NCBI GenBank assembly: GCA_000405805.1
Contig: ASPJ01000025.1
Span: forward strand, 5,335-15,330
Source: Fidelibacterota bacterium SCGC AAA003-L08
Lineage (GTDB): Bacteria > Fidelibacterota > Marinisomatia > SCGC-AAA003-L08 > D37C17
Length of the DNA stretch: 9,996 nucleotides
Reading direction: 5' to 3'
The first letter of the stretch is position 1. Every line of letters starts with the position of its first letter. Of this stretch, positions 1 to 5,996 are shown one piece after another. The notes under the pieces were generated by a model. The model saw nothing but the letters and a program-made list of their open reading frames with translations, was not told the DNA's origin and ran no database searches. The translations under genes and the position numbers were made by a program.

Positions 1-270
1 CATTCCCGAGGCTTGTTCAAGTTGTCCATAATCAAATGTTTTAATAGATACTTTTCTGCTTATAGCTCTTTTTTCAAGCATATCTGAAATAGCTTTTATT
101 TGATATTCATTGTCCGCTTTTAATTTTATCAAATTTTCACCTTTATTTAATTCTAAATCAGAGCTACTCCCCTTAAAGTCAAATCTATTAGCTATATCTC
201 TCTTTACCATATTAACAGCATTATCAAGCTCTTGCATATCAAATTTACTAACAACATCAAATGATGGCAT
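1..270 (-). CDS. yajQ: YajQ-family (UPF0234/DUF520) nucleotide-binding protein, 3' end cut by window edge
   Basis: The first 90 codons are visible, from the ATG at 270 down to base 1, so the C-terminal part lies outside the window. The N-terminus starts MPSFDVVSKFDMQELDNAVN and is followed by a RFDFKGSSSDLEL-type segment around residues 29-41. This is the hallmark opening of YajQ: a PSFD start, then the (R/T)(Y/F)DFKGS motif. Family members are small cytosolic proteins with two ferredoxin-like folds; some bind cyclic di-GMP or other nucleotides and affect transcription or virulence, but the role in this organism is unknown. An AAGGAG ribosome-binding site lies 7 bases before the ATG. The gene begins 15 bases after the L-serine dehydratase stop, so it is probably the next cistron of the same transcript. 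Identity is confident; function is only known at family level. Confidence 0.93.
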   Translation of the reverse strand, partial: MPSFDVVSKFDMQELDNAVNMVKRDIANRFDFKGSSSDLELNKGENLIKLKADNEYQIKAISDMLEKRAISRKVSIKTFDYGQLEQASGM

Positions 271-277
271 AATTATT

Positions 278-283
278 CTCCTT
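278..283 (-). promoter_or_regulatory. Ribosome-binding site of yajQ
   Basis: On the minus strand the bases read AAGGAG, seven bases before the ATG at 270. This is a full-strength Shine-Dalgarno site and fixes the yajQ start. Confidence 0.75.
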
Positions 284-285
284 AT

Positions 286-1371
286 TTAACATTCAACGAC
301 ATTTACAGCAAGACCTCCTTTAGAAGTCTCTTTGTAATTAGATTGCATATCTTTACCAGTCTCATACATAGTTTTGATAACTTGATCTAAAGATACTTTA
401 GTTTTCTTATCTGCTCTAAGTGCCAGCCTAGCTGCATTAATAGATTTTACGGCCCCCATTGCATTTCTTTCAATGCATGGTATTTGAACTAATCCATTAA
501 TAGGATCACATGTCAATCCTAAATTATGTTCCATAGCAATTTCAGCCGCATTTTCGACCTGAGTTCCAGATCCATTTAATGCTGCCACAAAACCTGCCGC
601 AGCCATTGAACATGCTACTCCAACTTCTCCTTGACACCCGACTTCTGCTCCGGAAATTGATGCATTTGATTTATACAAATCACCAATAGCTCCCGCAGTC
701 AGAACAAATCTTTTCAGTGCTTCATAGTTAAATCCTTGAACGAATTCAAAACAATATTTTATAACTGCAGGGATAACACCTGAAGCTCCATTTGTAGGTG
801 CTGTAACTACTCTGCCTCCTGATGAATTTTCTTCATTTACAGCAATAGCATATATATTAACATAATCTAATTCAATAAGCTTATCATTTGAACTATCAGC
901 ACTTAAATTATCAAATAAATCTGCAGCTCGTCTCTCAACATTTAAACCTCCACCTAACACACCTCTTGTATTTATTCCTGAATTTATTGACTCATTCATT
1001 ACAGTCCATATTTTTTCAATATTCTTATCAATTTCCCTTTCACTTCGCTGAGACTTTTCATTGATTAGCACTAAATCCCAAATATTCATATTATTTTCAT
1101 TGCAGAGGTCAAATAACTCTGTTGCACTGCTATATATATATGGGCAGTCTGGAGTCTTTGGAGCAGACTCAATCTTGTTATCTGAAATAACAATTCCTCC
1201 ACCTATTGAATAATAAGTTTTTTTAAATAATAAAGTTTTACTATAAGTATAAACATATATTGAGAGTGCATTAGAGTGATGCTTAGGCATGTCAGATGTG
1301 TTATAAATAATATCAGAATCTAAGTTAAATGGAACAACCGCTTCATTATTTAAACTTATTTTTTTATTTTT
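286..1371 (-). CDS. sdaA: L-serine ammonia-lyase (Fe-S), alpha (catalytic) part in a shifted frame
   Basis: This is the catalytic portion of iron-sulphur L-serine dehydratase, which converts L-serine to pyruvate and ammonia in the cytosol. It carries the motifs KTYYSIGGG, SGGRVVTAPTNGASG, GAEVGCQGEVGVACS, LTCDP and IPCIERNA. Numbered from the rejoined protein, cysteines 337, 379 and 390 have the 42- and 11-residue spacing of the [4Fe-4S] ligands in the Legionella type 2 enzyme. The chain ends in Cys (VVEC), matching the tail cysteine that enters the active site in that enzyme. An ATG at 1290 could open this frame alone. However, similarity to the SdaA linker continues upstream to about 1371, where the frame meets a stop at 1374, and no Shine-Dalgarno site precedes 1290. 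The beta part lies immediately upstream in another frame. Rejoined, the gene encodes about 452 residues against 454 in E. coli SdaA. It is either a frameshifted single-chain gene or an expressed recoded one; sequence cannot decide. Confidence 0.9.
   Translation of the reverse strand, partial: KNKKISLNNEAVVPFNLDSDIIYNTSDMPKHHSNALSIYVYTYSKTLLFKKTYYSIGGGIVISDNKIESAPKTPDCPYIYSSATELFDLCNENNMNIWDLVLINEKSQRSEREIDKNIEKIWTVMNESINSGINTRGVLGGGLNVERRAADLFDNLSADSSNDKLIELDYVNIYAIAVNEENSSGGRVVTAPTNGASGVIPAVIKYCFEFVQGFNYEALKRFVLTAGAIGDLYKSNASISGAEVGCQGEVGVACSMAAAGFVAALNGSGTQVENAAEIAMEHNLGLTCDPINGLVQIPCIERNAMGAVKSINAARLALRADKKTKVSLDQVIKTMYETGKDMQSNYKETSKGGLAVNVVEC
1321..1358 (-). other. Weak hairpin directly after the sdaA slip site
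   Basis: On the coding strand the arm TAAGTTTAAAT (1358-1348) can pair with ATTTAACTTA (1330-1321), leaving one bulged T and a 17-base loop. Ten pairs form but only one is G-C, so the hairpin is weak. It starts at the stop codon itself, closer to the slippery run than the 5-9 base spacing usual for stimulatory structures. It may have no function. Confidence 0.3.
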
Positions 1372-1373
1372 TT
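1356..1373 (-). promoter_or_regulatory. Candidate -1 frameshift/slippage site within sdaA
   Basis: On the coding strand two runs of seven A (1373-1367 and 1365-1359) are separated by one T and followed by the stop TAA. In the upstream reading frame the second run reads as the heptamer A-AAA-AAA, the ideal form of a -1 ribosomal frameshift site, with the stop codon as the next codon. Slipping back one base, or one added A in the transcript, joins the beta and alpha parts of L-serine dehydratase without losing any conserved residue. The same pattern would result from one A lost by mutation or by a homopolymer sequencing error. Confidence 0.45.
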
Positions 1374-1643
1374 AACTTTGTCATATAGAGATTGCATTTC
1401 TTTAGAATCTATTGAATCTGGCTTAAGGCCGTAAAAGCCTGATATAATTGCTCTATCTGCCCCATGTGCTTTACCAGTATAAGCTAAAGAACCAAAGAGC
1501 TCTACTTTAATACTTGTAACTTTCGATAATAAATTATGCTTAATGATTCTGCTTACGATTTTATTACAAGCTATCATAGGGCCCATTGTATGAGAACTAG
1601 AAGGCCCTATCCCAATTTTAAATATATCAAAAATACTATTCAT
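1356..1643 (-). CDS. sdaA: L-serine ammonia-lyase (Fe-S), N-terminal beta part, ends at a slippery stop
   Basis: This short frame encodes the N-terminal beta domain of the single-chain L-serine dehydratase. It begins MNSIFDIFKIG, like the opening of E. coli SdaA, and continues with GIGPSSSHTMGPM and a GSLAYTGKAHGADRA-like segment. The frame stops at TAA (1356-1358) in the linker between beta and alpha domains, right after a run of seven A. The next frame resumes the linker (KISLNNEAVVPFNLDSD) and then the alpha domain. Beta subunits of the two-chain Firmicutes enzyme are much longer and carry an ACT domain, so a natural two-subunit enzyme is unlikely. A TTG at 1646 just before the ATG is an alternative start, but the ATG aligns better. 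The start overlaps the end of the zinc-ribbon gene by 8 bases. A GAGG lies 15 bases upstream, a long spacer. Confidence 0.88.
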   Translation of the reverse strand: MNSIFDIFKIGIGPSSSHTMGPMIACNKIVSRIIKHNLLSKVTSIKVELFGSLAYTGKAHGADRAIISGFYGLKPDSIDSKEMQSLYDKVKKIKK

Positions 1644-1953
1644 CAAATAATGTCATGTCCTCATTTGTTAATTTATTATCTTCTTTATTTCGGCGACATT
1701 CTCTGCACCATGACTGTATGTCTGTTGTATAGCCTACTCTTCGAAGCCCGAACAATTCTTTGACTTGATTATATGTAGTTGCAGTTTTGCCACACTGAGG
1801 ACATTTTGCAGATTTAACGTTTTCTTTTTTTGTAAATCTTTCAGTAGGAAACAATTCATCAGGCATGTTTTTTGGGTTTTGTTTTTGGATACTATATTTA
1901 AAAAAATAAGCTCCTATTAACAAAACTCCCATTCCTATTAGAAAATCTATCAT
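1636..1953 (-). CDS. Small single-pass membrane protein with a four-cysteine zinc-ribbon motif
   Basis: I do not recognise a named family. The 105-residue product has a hydrophobic segment at about residues 2-20, which looks like an N-terminal membrane anchor. A polar linker follows, then a cysteine module with C51-x2-C54 and C83-x2-C86 separated by 28 residues. The segment between contains FGLRRVGY, and the second pair sits in SWCRECRR. Four cysteines in two CxxC knuckles suggest a structural zinc site facing the cytoplasm; similar knuckles occur in proteins that touch nucleic acids, but that is only an inference. The ATG at 1953 has AAAGGTG about 7 bases upstream, a good ribosome-binding site. 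The gene starts 17 bases after the Rieske gene and its last 8 bases overlap the start of L-serine dehydratase, so translation of the two may be coupled. Function is unknown. Confidence 0.75.
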   Translation of the reverse strand: MIDFLIGMGVLLIGAYFFKYSIQKQNPKNMPDELFPTERFTKKENVKSAKCPQCGKTATTYNQVKELFGLRRVGYTTDIQSWCRECRRNKEDNKLTNEDMTLFDE

Positions 1954-1970
1954 TCAATCACCTTTAACTC

Positions 1971-3032
1971 TCACTGATTAAAGTTAAATATTTTTTTACT
2001 GATTAATCTATGAAAATAATGGACTCCTTTTTCCATACTTGGGGAAAATTGGCCTGATTTATAAAATCTAGATTTAATTCCTTTTTGTACACTTAAAACA
2101 ACTTCTTGATCTTCAGACTCAACCATATCTACTGAGCTTGATGATTTTTTTGGTATACTCTGCCCTTTTAGATTATAAATCATATACTTTATTCTAGTTT
2201 TATCTTTTGAAATAGGTTCAATAACATTTATTGATATACCCCATTTATAATAATTAATCATTATATTGGGAAAAATAAAAAAATAATAAGCATACATATC
2301 TCCCCCACTATCATACTCTATGGAATCATTTAAATTTTTAGATCTTACTTTTTGTAAAACTATTTGATCCAAAATTTCAGTTTTATAATTTTTCCAATCT
2401 ATATCATCGTTCAGCCCTTTATGTACATAAGGTATATGAAATCCTTCTAAATAATTATCACAATAAAGTGCCCAATGACAATCAAGAAGGTATTCATTCC
2501 TAATAGGTGCTTTAGATAAGTCTGAATATGGAAAATCTGGCAAAATTTTATCTATTTGTTTAAGAATATTAAATATTTCTGAATCTTTGTTAAATGATAT
2601 AAATAAAAAGTGATTCCAGTTAAAAAGGGATACCTGGGTAAGATTATCATCATCTGATGGGAATTTTGATGTATTCTCGAATCCTGGAGCATTTTTCAAA
2701 ACACCATCTAAAGCAAATGTTCTCCCATGATACTTGCATTGTAGAACATCATTATTATTGCTGCATTGTGCTAAAACATGTCCTCTATGAGTGCAAACAT
2801 TAGAAAGACATAAAAAATCACCATCTTTCTTAGTTATAAGCAAATTTTCATCTAAAAATCCATCGAAGTATGTAAATGGATAAGTATTTAAATGAATCAA
2901 TTCAGACGAAGAGCATATGATTTGAATAGAATCTTCAAAGATATTTTTCGATTGTTCAAAAATATTATTATCAGTATAAAATTTTGAAGATAAGGTTTTA
3001 GCTTTATTTATATTTTTATCTATTTTAATCAT
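1971..3032 (-). CDS. Rieske non-haem iron oxygenase, alpha-subunit type, substrate unknown
   Basis: The 353-residue protein has the two-domain plan of ring-hydroxylating oxygenase alpha subunits. The Rieske [2Fe-2S] site is complete: C80-x-H82, 16 residues, C99-x2-H102 (CTHRG and CKYHGRTF). The mononuclear iron site follows as DNYLEGFHIPYVH, with D192, H199 and H204; D308 in the EDQE segment is the likely carboxylate ligand. The C-terminal VESEDQEVVLSVQKG and YFHRLI segments recall choline monooxygenase and related amine oxygenases rather than naphthalene dioxygenase, but I cannot assign a substrate. No beta subunit, ferredoxin or reductase is encoded nearby, so electrons must come from elsewhere. 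The start lies one base after the glycosyltransferase stop and has no Shine-Dalgarno site, suggesting translational coupling. Family identity is firm; pathway is unknown. Confidence 0.93.
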   Translation of the reverse strand: MIKIDKNINKAKTLSSKFYTDNNIFEQSKNIFEDSIQIICSSSELIHLNTYPFTYFDGFLDENLLITKKDGDFLCLSNVCTHRGHVLAQCSNNNDVLQCKYHGRTFALDGVLKNAPGFENTSKFPSDDDNLTQVSLFNWNHFLFISFNKDSEIFNILKQIDKILPDFPYSDLSKAPIRNEYLLDCHWALYCDNYLEGFHIPYVHKGLNDDIDWKNYKTEILDQIVLQKVRSKNLNDSIEYDSGGDMYAYYFFIFPNIMINYYKWGISINVIEPISKDKTRIKYMIYNLKGQSIPKKSSSSVDMVESEDQEVVLSVQKGIKSRFYKSGQFSPSMEKGVHYFHRLISKKIFNFNQ

Positions 3033-3033
3033 T

Positions 3034-4204
3034 TTATGAGTAAAATTTTAACAAACGCAATGTTTTTAAATTATCAAACCATTTGTGAAATTGCAATTCA
3101 AATTGATGTGCTGTTTTTGATTCTTTATTAATTTTTTCCCATACATCAAAGAGACCTTCCTTTAAAAAAAATAAATTTAAAGAACTATCAATAGATAAAA
3201 GTTCTTTTTTTAAAGATATGGAAGTTTCATTATAAAGAGATAATATTGAAACAATTGATTTCCTTAATATTTTAAACGAATCTTCTGAATAATATAGATT
3301 TTTTATTTTTTCACCTTTAATTGATTGATTCATTCTGAATCCTGTTCCAAGATATACTCTATCAGATAATCTAGATGATGGAAAAACTAATTTTTCATTT
3401 AAAAAATAAATGTTTGTGAATTTCCTTATTTGCTGTAAAAAATAGAAGTCTTCAGTTGCCTTTTTTCTTACCATCCCTCCTACTTTTACATATGTCCAAG
3501 CTAAACATGTTATTGTAGGCCCTAGGGCTACATATCCATAAGGAGATCCTGATTTATTAATATTCTCAGCTGTTTTCTTTAAAAAATTCTCATAATCTTT
3601 TATATGTTTATTGAATTCTTCTGAACTATCCATTTGATGCTCAAAATCAACAATTAGAGCTCTAGCTTTATTTAACTGGTATGAATTAGTGATTTTTGAA
3701 AGATAAAGAGGAGAAACTATAGTATCAGCATCTAAACAATGAAGTATCGTGTTTCCATTAGAATATTTTAAAGCAAAGTCCATTCCTATTTTCCTAGCAT
3801 ACCCTACCCCTGATAAATTGTCAGGCAATGCATTGTTTTTCGTTGATGCGTCTATGTATGTTAAATTATAATTTGATTTAAAATTTTGAATCAGTTCTAT
3901 AGTCTTAATATTGTCATCAATAATATTTCTGGAATCGTTAACGCTATTGTTAACAACAACAATCACTAATAGATTGGATAAGTTGAAATCCAATTGTTCA
4001 TTCAAACTATTTAAAGTTATCCCTAAATATTCAGATTCAGAGTACGAGGGTATAGTGATTATAGATAAAAATTCTTTCCCTGCTTCAAGAGTTGGAAAGT
4101 TTCCAACATGAAATGAAATACCTCTTTTTTTTAGATAATTACTATAAAACAATTGTTTTTTTATCTTTAGCTAAAAGACAGTTGATTAATATTCGAGTAT
4201 CCAT
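3034..4204 (-). CDS. Family-2 glycosyltransferase with a frameshift near its 5' end
   Basis: This is a GT-A fold, family-2-like glycosyltransferase. The nucleotide-binding strand FLSIITIPSYSES lies near residues 45-57, the GVGYARKIGMDFA helix follows, and the metal-binding DxD is DAD in CLDADT at about 158-160. An acidic motif ATEDFYFLQQIRK near 249-261 resembles the ED...QxxR region of processive and related GT2 enzymes. No membrane segment is visible, so it is probably soluble or peripheral; donor and acceptor are unknown. The main open frame has only a TTG at 4152 and no ribosome-binding site. An ATG at 4204, with AAAGGA seven bases upstream and 12 bases from the cutA stop, starts a 20-codon frame (4142-4204) that would join the main frame by a +1 shift in a seven-A run at 4156-4162. 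The joined start reads MDTRILINCLLAKDKKQLFY and gives 389 residues. Mutation, slippage or sequencing error could explain it. Confidence 0.85.
4156..4162 (-). other. Seven-A run where the glycosyltransferase changes frame
   Basis: On the coding strand the codons GAT-AAA-AAA-ACA of the ATG-initiated frame span a run of seven A. One fewer A gives GAT-AAA-AAA-CAA-TTG and enters the long glycosyltransferase frame directly. The initiating frame otherwise ends at TAG (4142-4144). The required shift is +1, opposite in sign to that in the L-serine dehydratase gene. Confidence 0.5.
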
Positions 4205-4210
4205 TATAGA

Positions 4211-4217
4211 TTCCTTT
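4211..4217 (-). promoter_or_regulatory. Ribosome-binding site that fixes the glycosyltransferase start at 4204
   Basis: The minus strand reads AAAGGAA, with the AGGA core about seven bases before the ATG at 4204. It overlaps the end of cutA. No comparable site precedes the TTG at 4152, so this site is the main argument that translation begins upstream of the frame change. Confidence 0.65.
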
Positions 4218-4519
4218 TATCCATCAAACCATTTTTTATATTGTTTTGAAATTACATTAAACTCATGAGATATTATTTCAGGATTTTCATAGTTATGATG
4301 TTTAATGATTATATTTTCTATTAAAGGTATATCTTCTACATGGGATTTGATTAACAATAGATTTTCATTATCATTAGTTAGAGTGCCATTCCATAAATAA
4401 AATGATTCAATATTTTTAATAATATGAGTGCATGGCGATAATTTTTGATTAATCAAATCTAATGATATTCGCCTCAATACATCATGTTTATCTGAGCTTG
4501 TAATAAGAATTTTATACAT
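4217..4519 (-). CDS. cutA: CutA1 divalent-cation tolerance protein
   Basis: The 100-residue protein has the usual CutA1 length and landmarks: an ILITSSD opening strand, a RRISLDLINQKLSPC helix-turn like the family's VEERLAACVN segment, SFYLWNG around residues 40-45 (the conserved YxWxG), LLLIKS, the HNYENPEII segment corresponding to HPYExPEI, and a WF near the C-terminus. CutA1 forms PII-like trimers in the cytosol; it was first linked to copper and other divalent-metal tolerance in E. coli, but its biochemical role is still unclear. No Shine-Dalgarno site precedes the ATG at 4519, which is the first gene after a 231-base gap and so may follow a promoter. The glycosyltransferase ATG is 12 bases downstream of the stop. 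Family assignment is confident. Confidence 0.92.
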   Translation of the reverse strand: MYKILITSSDKHDVLRRISLDLINQKLSPCTHIIKNIESFYLWNGTLTNDNENLLLIKSHVEDIPLIENIIIKHHNYENPEIISHEFNVISKQYKKWFDG

Positions 4520-4627
4520 AAGTTATTGTTAAATGAATTTGCTTAATGTTAAATTTAATAGTTTTTTAAAAGTATTCGTAAGAGAATTAGGCAATTTATC
4601 AGAACTTTCAACTTATCTTATGGATTT

Positions 4628-4651
4628 CCTGTTTTATACTTCAAAAACAGG
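4628..4651. repeat. Perfect 8-bp inverted repeat between hflX and cutA
   Basis: CCTGTTTT, an 8-base loop, and AAAACAGG form a perfect stem. On the plus strand it is followed by CCTTTTC, only a short T stretch. It might be a weak terminator, a protein-binding palindrome or part of a structured RNA. Confidence 0.5.
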
Positions 4652-4714
4652 CCTTTTCATGTATTTGAATCAAGGAAGTTTGCGACTTATAATCGGTTTT
4701 CCGCTTATACTATA

Positions 4715-4732
4715 TATCAGAGTAATCTGATA
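4715..4732. repeat. 7-bp inverted repeat with 4-base loop downstream of hflX
   Basis: TATCAGA, GTAA, TCTGATA gives a 7-pair hairpin located 19 bases after the hflX stop. There is no T run after it in the direction of hflX transcription, so a role as factor-independent terminator is not supported; it could stabilise the 3' end of the upstream message. Confidence 0.45.
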
Positions 4733-4750
4733 AATCCTAAACTCTTACGA

Positions 4751-5995
4751 TTACTTTATTTGAGAATCTAACTTATCAAGAACGCTTTGGCTAGCCTCAA
4801 TTTTAAGAACGACCTTATCATCGTACTCTTTTTTATGTAGAATTTTACAATTCTTATATATATAATCAATAACTGAAAATTGGGAATAAGGAATATTGAT
4901 ATTTGATATTATGTTTAGTGTGCTTAATTTTTTTTGAATTGCGTCTATCAACTCATTAATTTTGAGTTGCCTATATGCGGAAATAAAAATTGCATCTGGA
5001 TAAAGTTTTTTCAGTTTATCGATTCTATGTGAATCAAGCAAATCAATTTTATTAAAAACAATTAATTCTAATTTACTTGATATATCTAGACTTTTAAATA
5101 CTTCTTCAATTGTGCCTAGATGCATTTGAATATTAAGTGAAGATGAATCTAAAACCTTGATAATCAAATCAGACTCTTCAATCTCCATTAAAGTAGATCT
5201 AAAAGAAGCAACTAAATCATGAGGGAGTTTTCTTATAAACCCCACTGTGTCACTTAATAAAAATTTATATTGATTTTTATTTTCAATTTTCCTTGTAGTA
5301 GTATCAAGGGTAGAAAAAAGCTGATCTTGAATATATGCTTTTGAACCACTCAAACATTTCATAATACTAGATTTACCTGCATTTGTATATCCAGCAAGAC
5401 TAACTTTATAGATATTATCCCTTGATTTATGTTGGGTAATTCTTTGACTTTGAATTTTTTTTAACTCTTTATTAAGAGAGGTAATCTGTTTCCTTATAAG
5501 TCTGCGATCAATTTCTATTTGAGCTTCCCCTGGTCCCCCTCTAGTGCCAACTCCTCCCATTTGTCTTTCAAGATGCGTCCATTGCCTAGTTAGCCTAGGT
5601 AGTAAATATTTTAGTTTTGCTAATTGAATTTGAGCCTTAGCTTCTTTTGTTTTAGCATGTTTTTCAAAAATATTCAATATAAGACCCGTCCTATCAATAA
5701 TCATTATTTTATCACCAGCTATCTTTTGTATGTTTTTTAATTGAGCAGGAGTAAGCTCATTATTAAATATAACTATTCTGCAATTCAGAGCTTCTGCATT
5801 GTTAATGATAGATTTCATTTTTCCACTACCTACGAAAGTCGAAGGATCAATTTTATTTTTATTCTGAATCATTGTATCTACGACCTTAGCCTCAGCAGTA
5901 TCAGCTAAAAGAATAAGCTCATCAATTTCTTCATTTAATACTCTTAGCTCTATTTGCCCTAAATTAACTCCAACAATAATAGCATTTTCATACAT
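4751..5995 (-). CDS. hflX: Ribosome-associated GTPase HflX
   Basis: The 414-residue protein matches HflX in length and order. An N-terminal nucleotide-binding-like domain contains DPSTFVGSGKM at about residues 50-60. A linker carries the family signature GGVGTRGGPGEAQIEIDRR near 147-165. The G domain then has the P-loop GYTNAGKS (202-209), DTVGF (249-253), NKID (315-318) and an SA motif near 339. HflX binds the 50S subunit and splits or rescues stalled ribosomes in stress; it is cytosolic. A C-terminal domain with a VVLKIEAS-type strand completes the protein. The start lies one base after the upstream BatA-like gene's stop with only a distant GGA, so coupling is likely. It is the last gene of the right-hand block, followed by the 231-base gap. 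Confidence 0.96.
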   Translation of the reverse strand: MYENAIIVGVNLGQIELRVLNEEIDELILLADTAEAKVVDTMIQNKNKIDPSTFVGSGKMKSIINNAEALNCRIVIFNNELTPAQLKNIQKIAGDKIMIIDRTGLILNIFEKHAKTKEAKAQIQLAKLKYLLPRLTRQWTHLERQMGGVGTRGGPGEAQIEIDRRLIRKQITSLNKELKKIQSQRITQHKSRDNIYKVSLAGYTNAGKSSIMKCLSGSKAYIQDQLFSTLDTTTRKIENKNQYKFLLSDTVGFIRKLPHDLVASFRSTLMEIEESDLIIKVLDSSSLNIQMHLGTIEEVFKSLDISSKLELIVFNKIDLLDSHRIDKLKKLYPDAIFISAYRQLKINELIDAIQKKLSTLNIISNINIPYSQFSVIDYIYKNCKILHKKEYDDKVVLKIEASQSVLDKLDSQIK

Positions 5996-5996
5996 T

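Larger units (their letters stand above)
4520..4750. other. Intergenic region between hflX and cutA with nested inverted repeats
   Basis: This 231-base gap is the longest non-coding stretch in the window. It holds a perfect 8-base inverted repeat (CCTGTTTT at 4628-4635, AAAACAGG at 4644-4651, 8-base loop) and a 7-base one (TATCAGA at 4715-4721, TCTGATA at 4726-4732, 4-base loop). An outer pair, GGATTT at 4622-4627 and AAATCC at 4732-4737, could close both into a multibranched fold. Neither hairpin is followed by a strong T run on either strand, so intrinsic termination is doubtful. The promoter of the cutA operon probably lies here, but I cannot point to convincing -35 and -10 boxes. A 65-codon plus-strand open frame overlaps it and looks fortuitous. 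Confidence 0.45.

Noticed and set aside
286..1643. Natural two-subunit L-serine dehydratase (separate alpha and beta genes)
   Set aside because: The beta piece lacks the ACT domain and length of true beta subunits, the SdaA linker continues upstream of the ATG at 1290 in the alpha frame, no ribosome-binding site precedes 1290, and the rejoined length matches the single-chain enzyme.
1536..1763. 75-codon plus-strand open frame
   Set aside because: It is antisense to the L-serine dehydratase start and the zinc-ribbon gene, both of which have protein-like features; it is a shadow frame.
3911..4111. 66-codon plus-strand open frame
   Set aside because: It lies wholly antisense to the conserved N-terminal part of the glycosyltransferase.
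4150..4152. TTG as the real glycosyltransferase start
   Set aside because: No ribosome-binding site, unusually large gap to cutA for this operon, and a better ATG with a strong site exists upstream in another frame.
4628..4651. Intrinsic terminator for hflX
   Set aside because: On the hflX strand the stem is followed by AAATCC, not a T run; on the other strand only four T follow after CC.
4533..4730. 65-codon plus-strand open frame in the hflX-cutA gap
   Set aside because: It has no ribosome-binding site, opposes all other genes, spans both inverted repeats and shows no recognisable domain; AT-rich DNA produces such frames by chance.
4520..4750. tRNA gene in the intergenic gap
   Set aside because: I looked for a cloverleaf and T-arm on both strands; the GATTCAAAT-like stretch is not flanked by a pairing T stem and the outer pair is too far apart.
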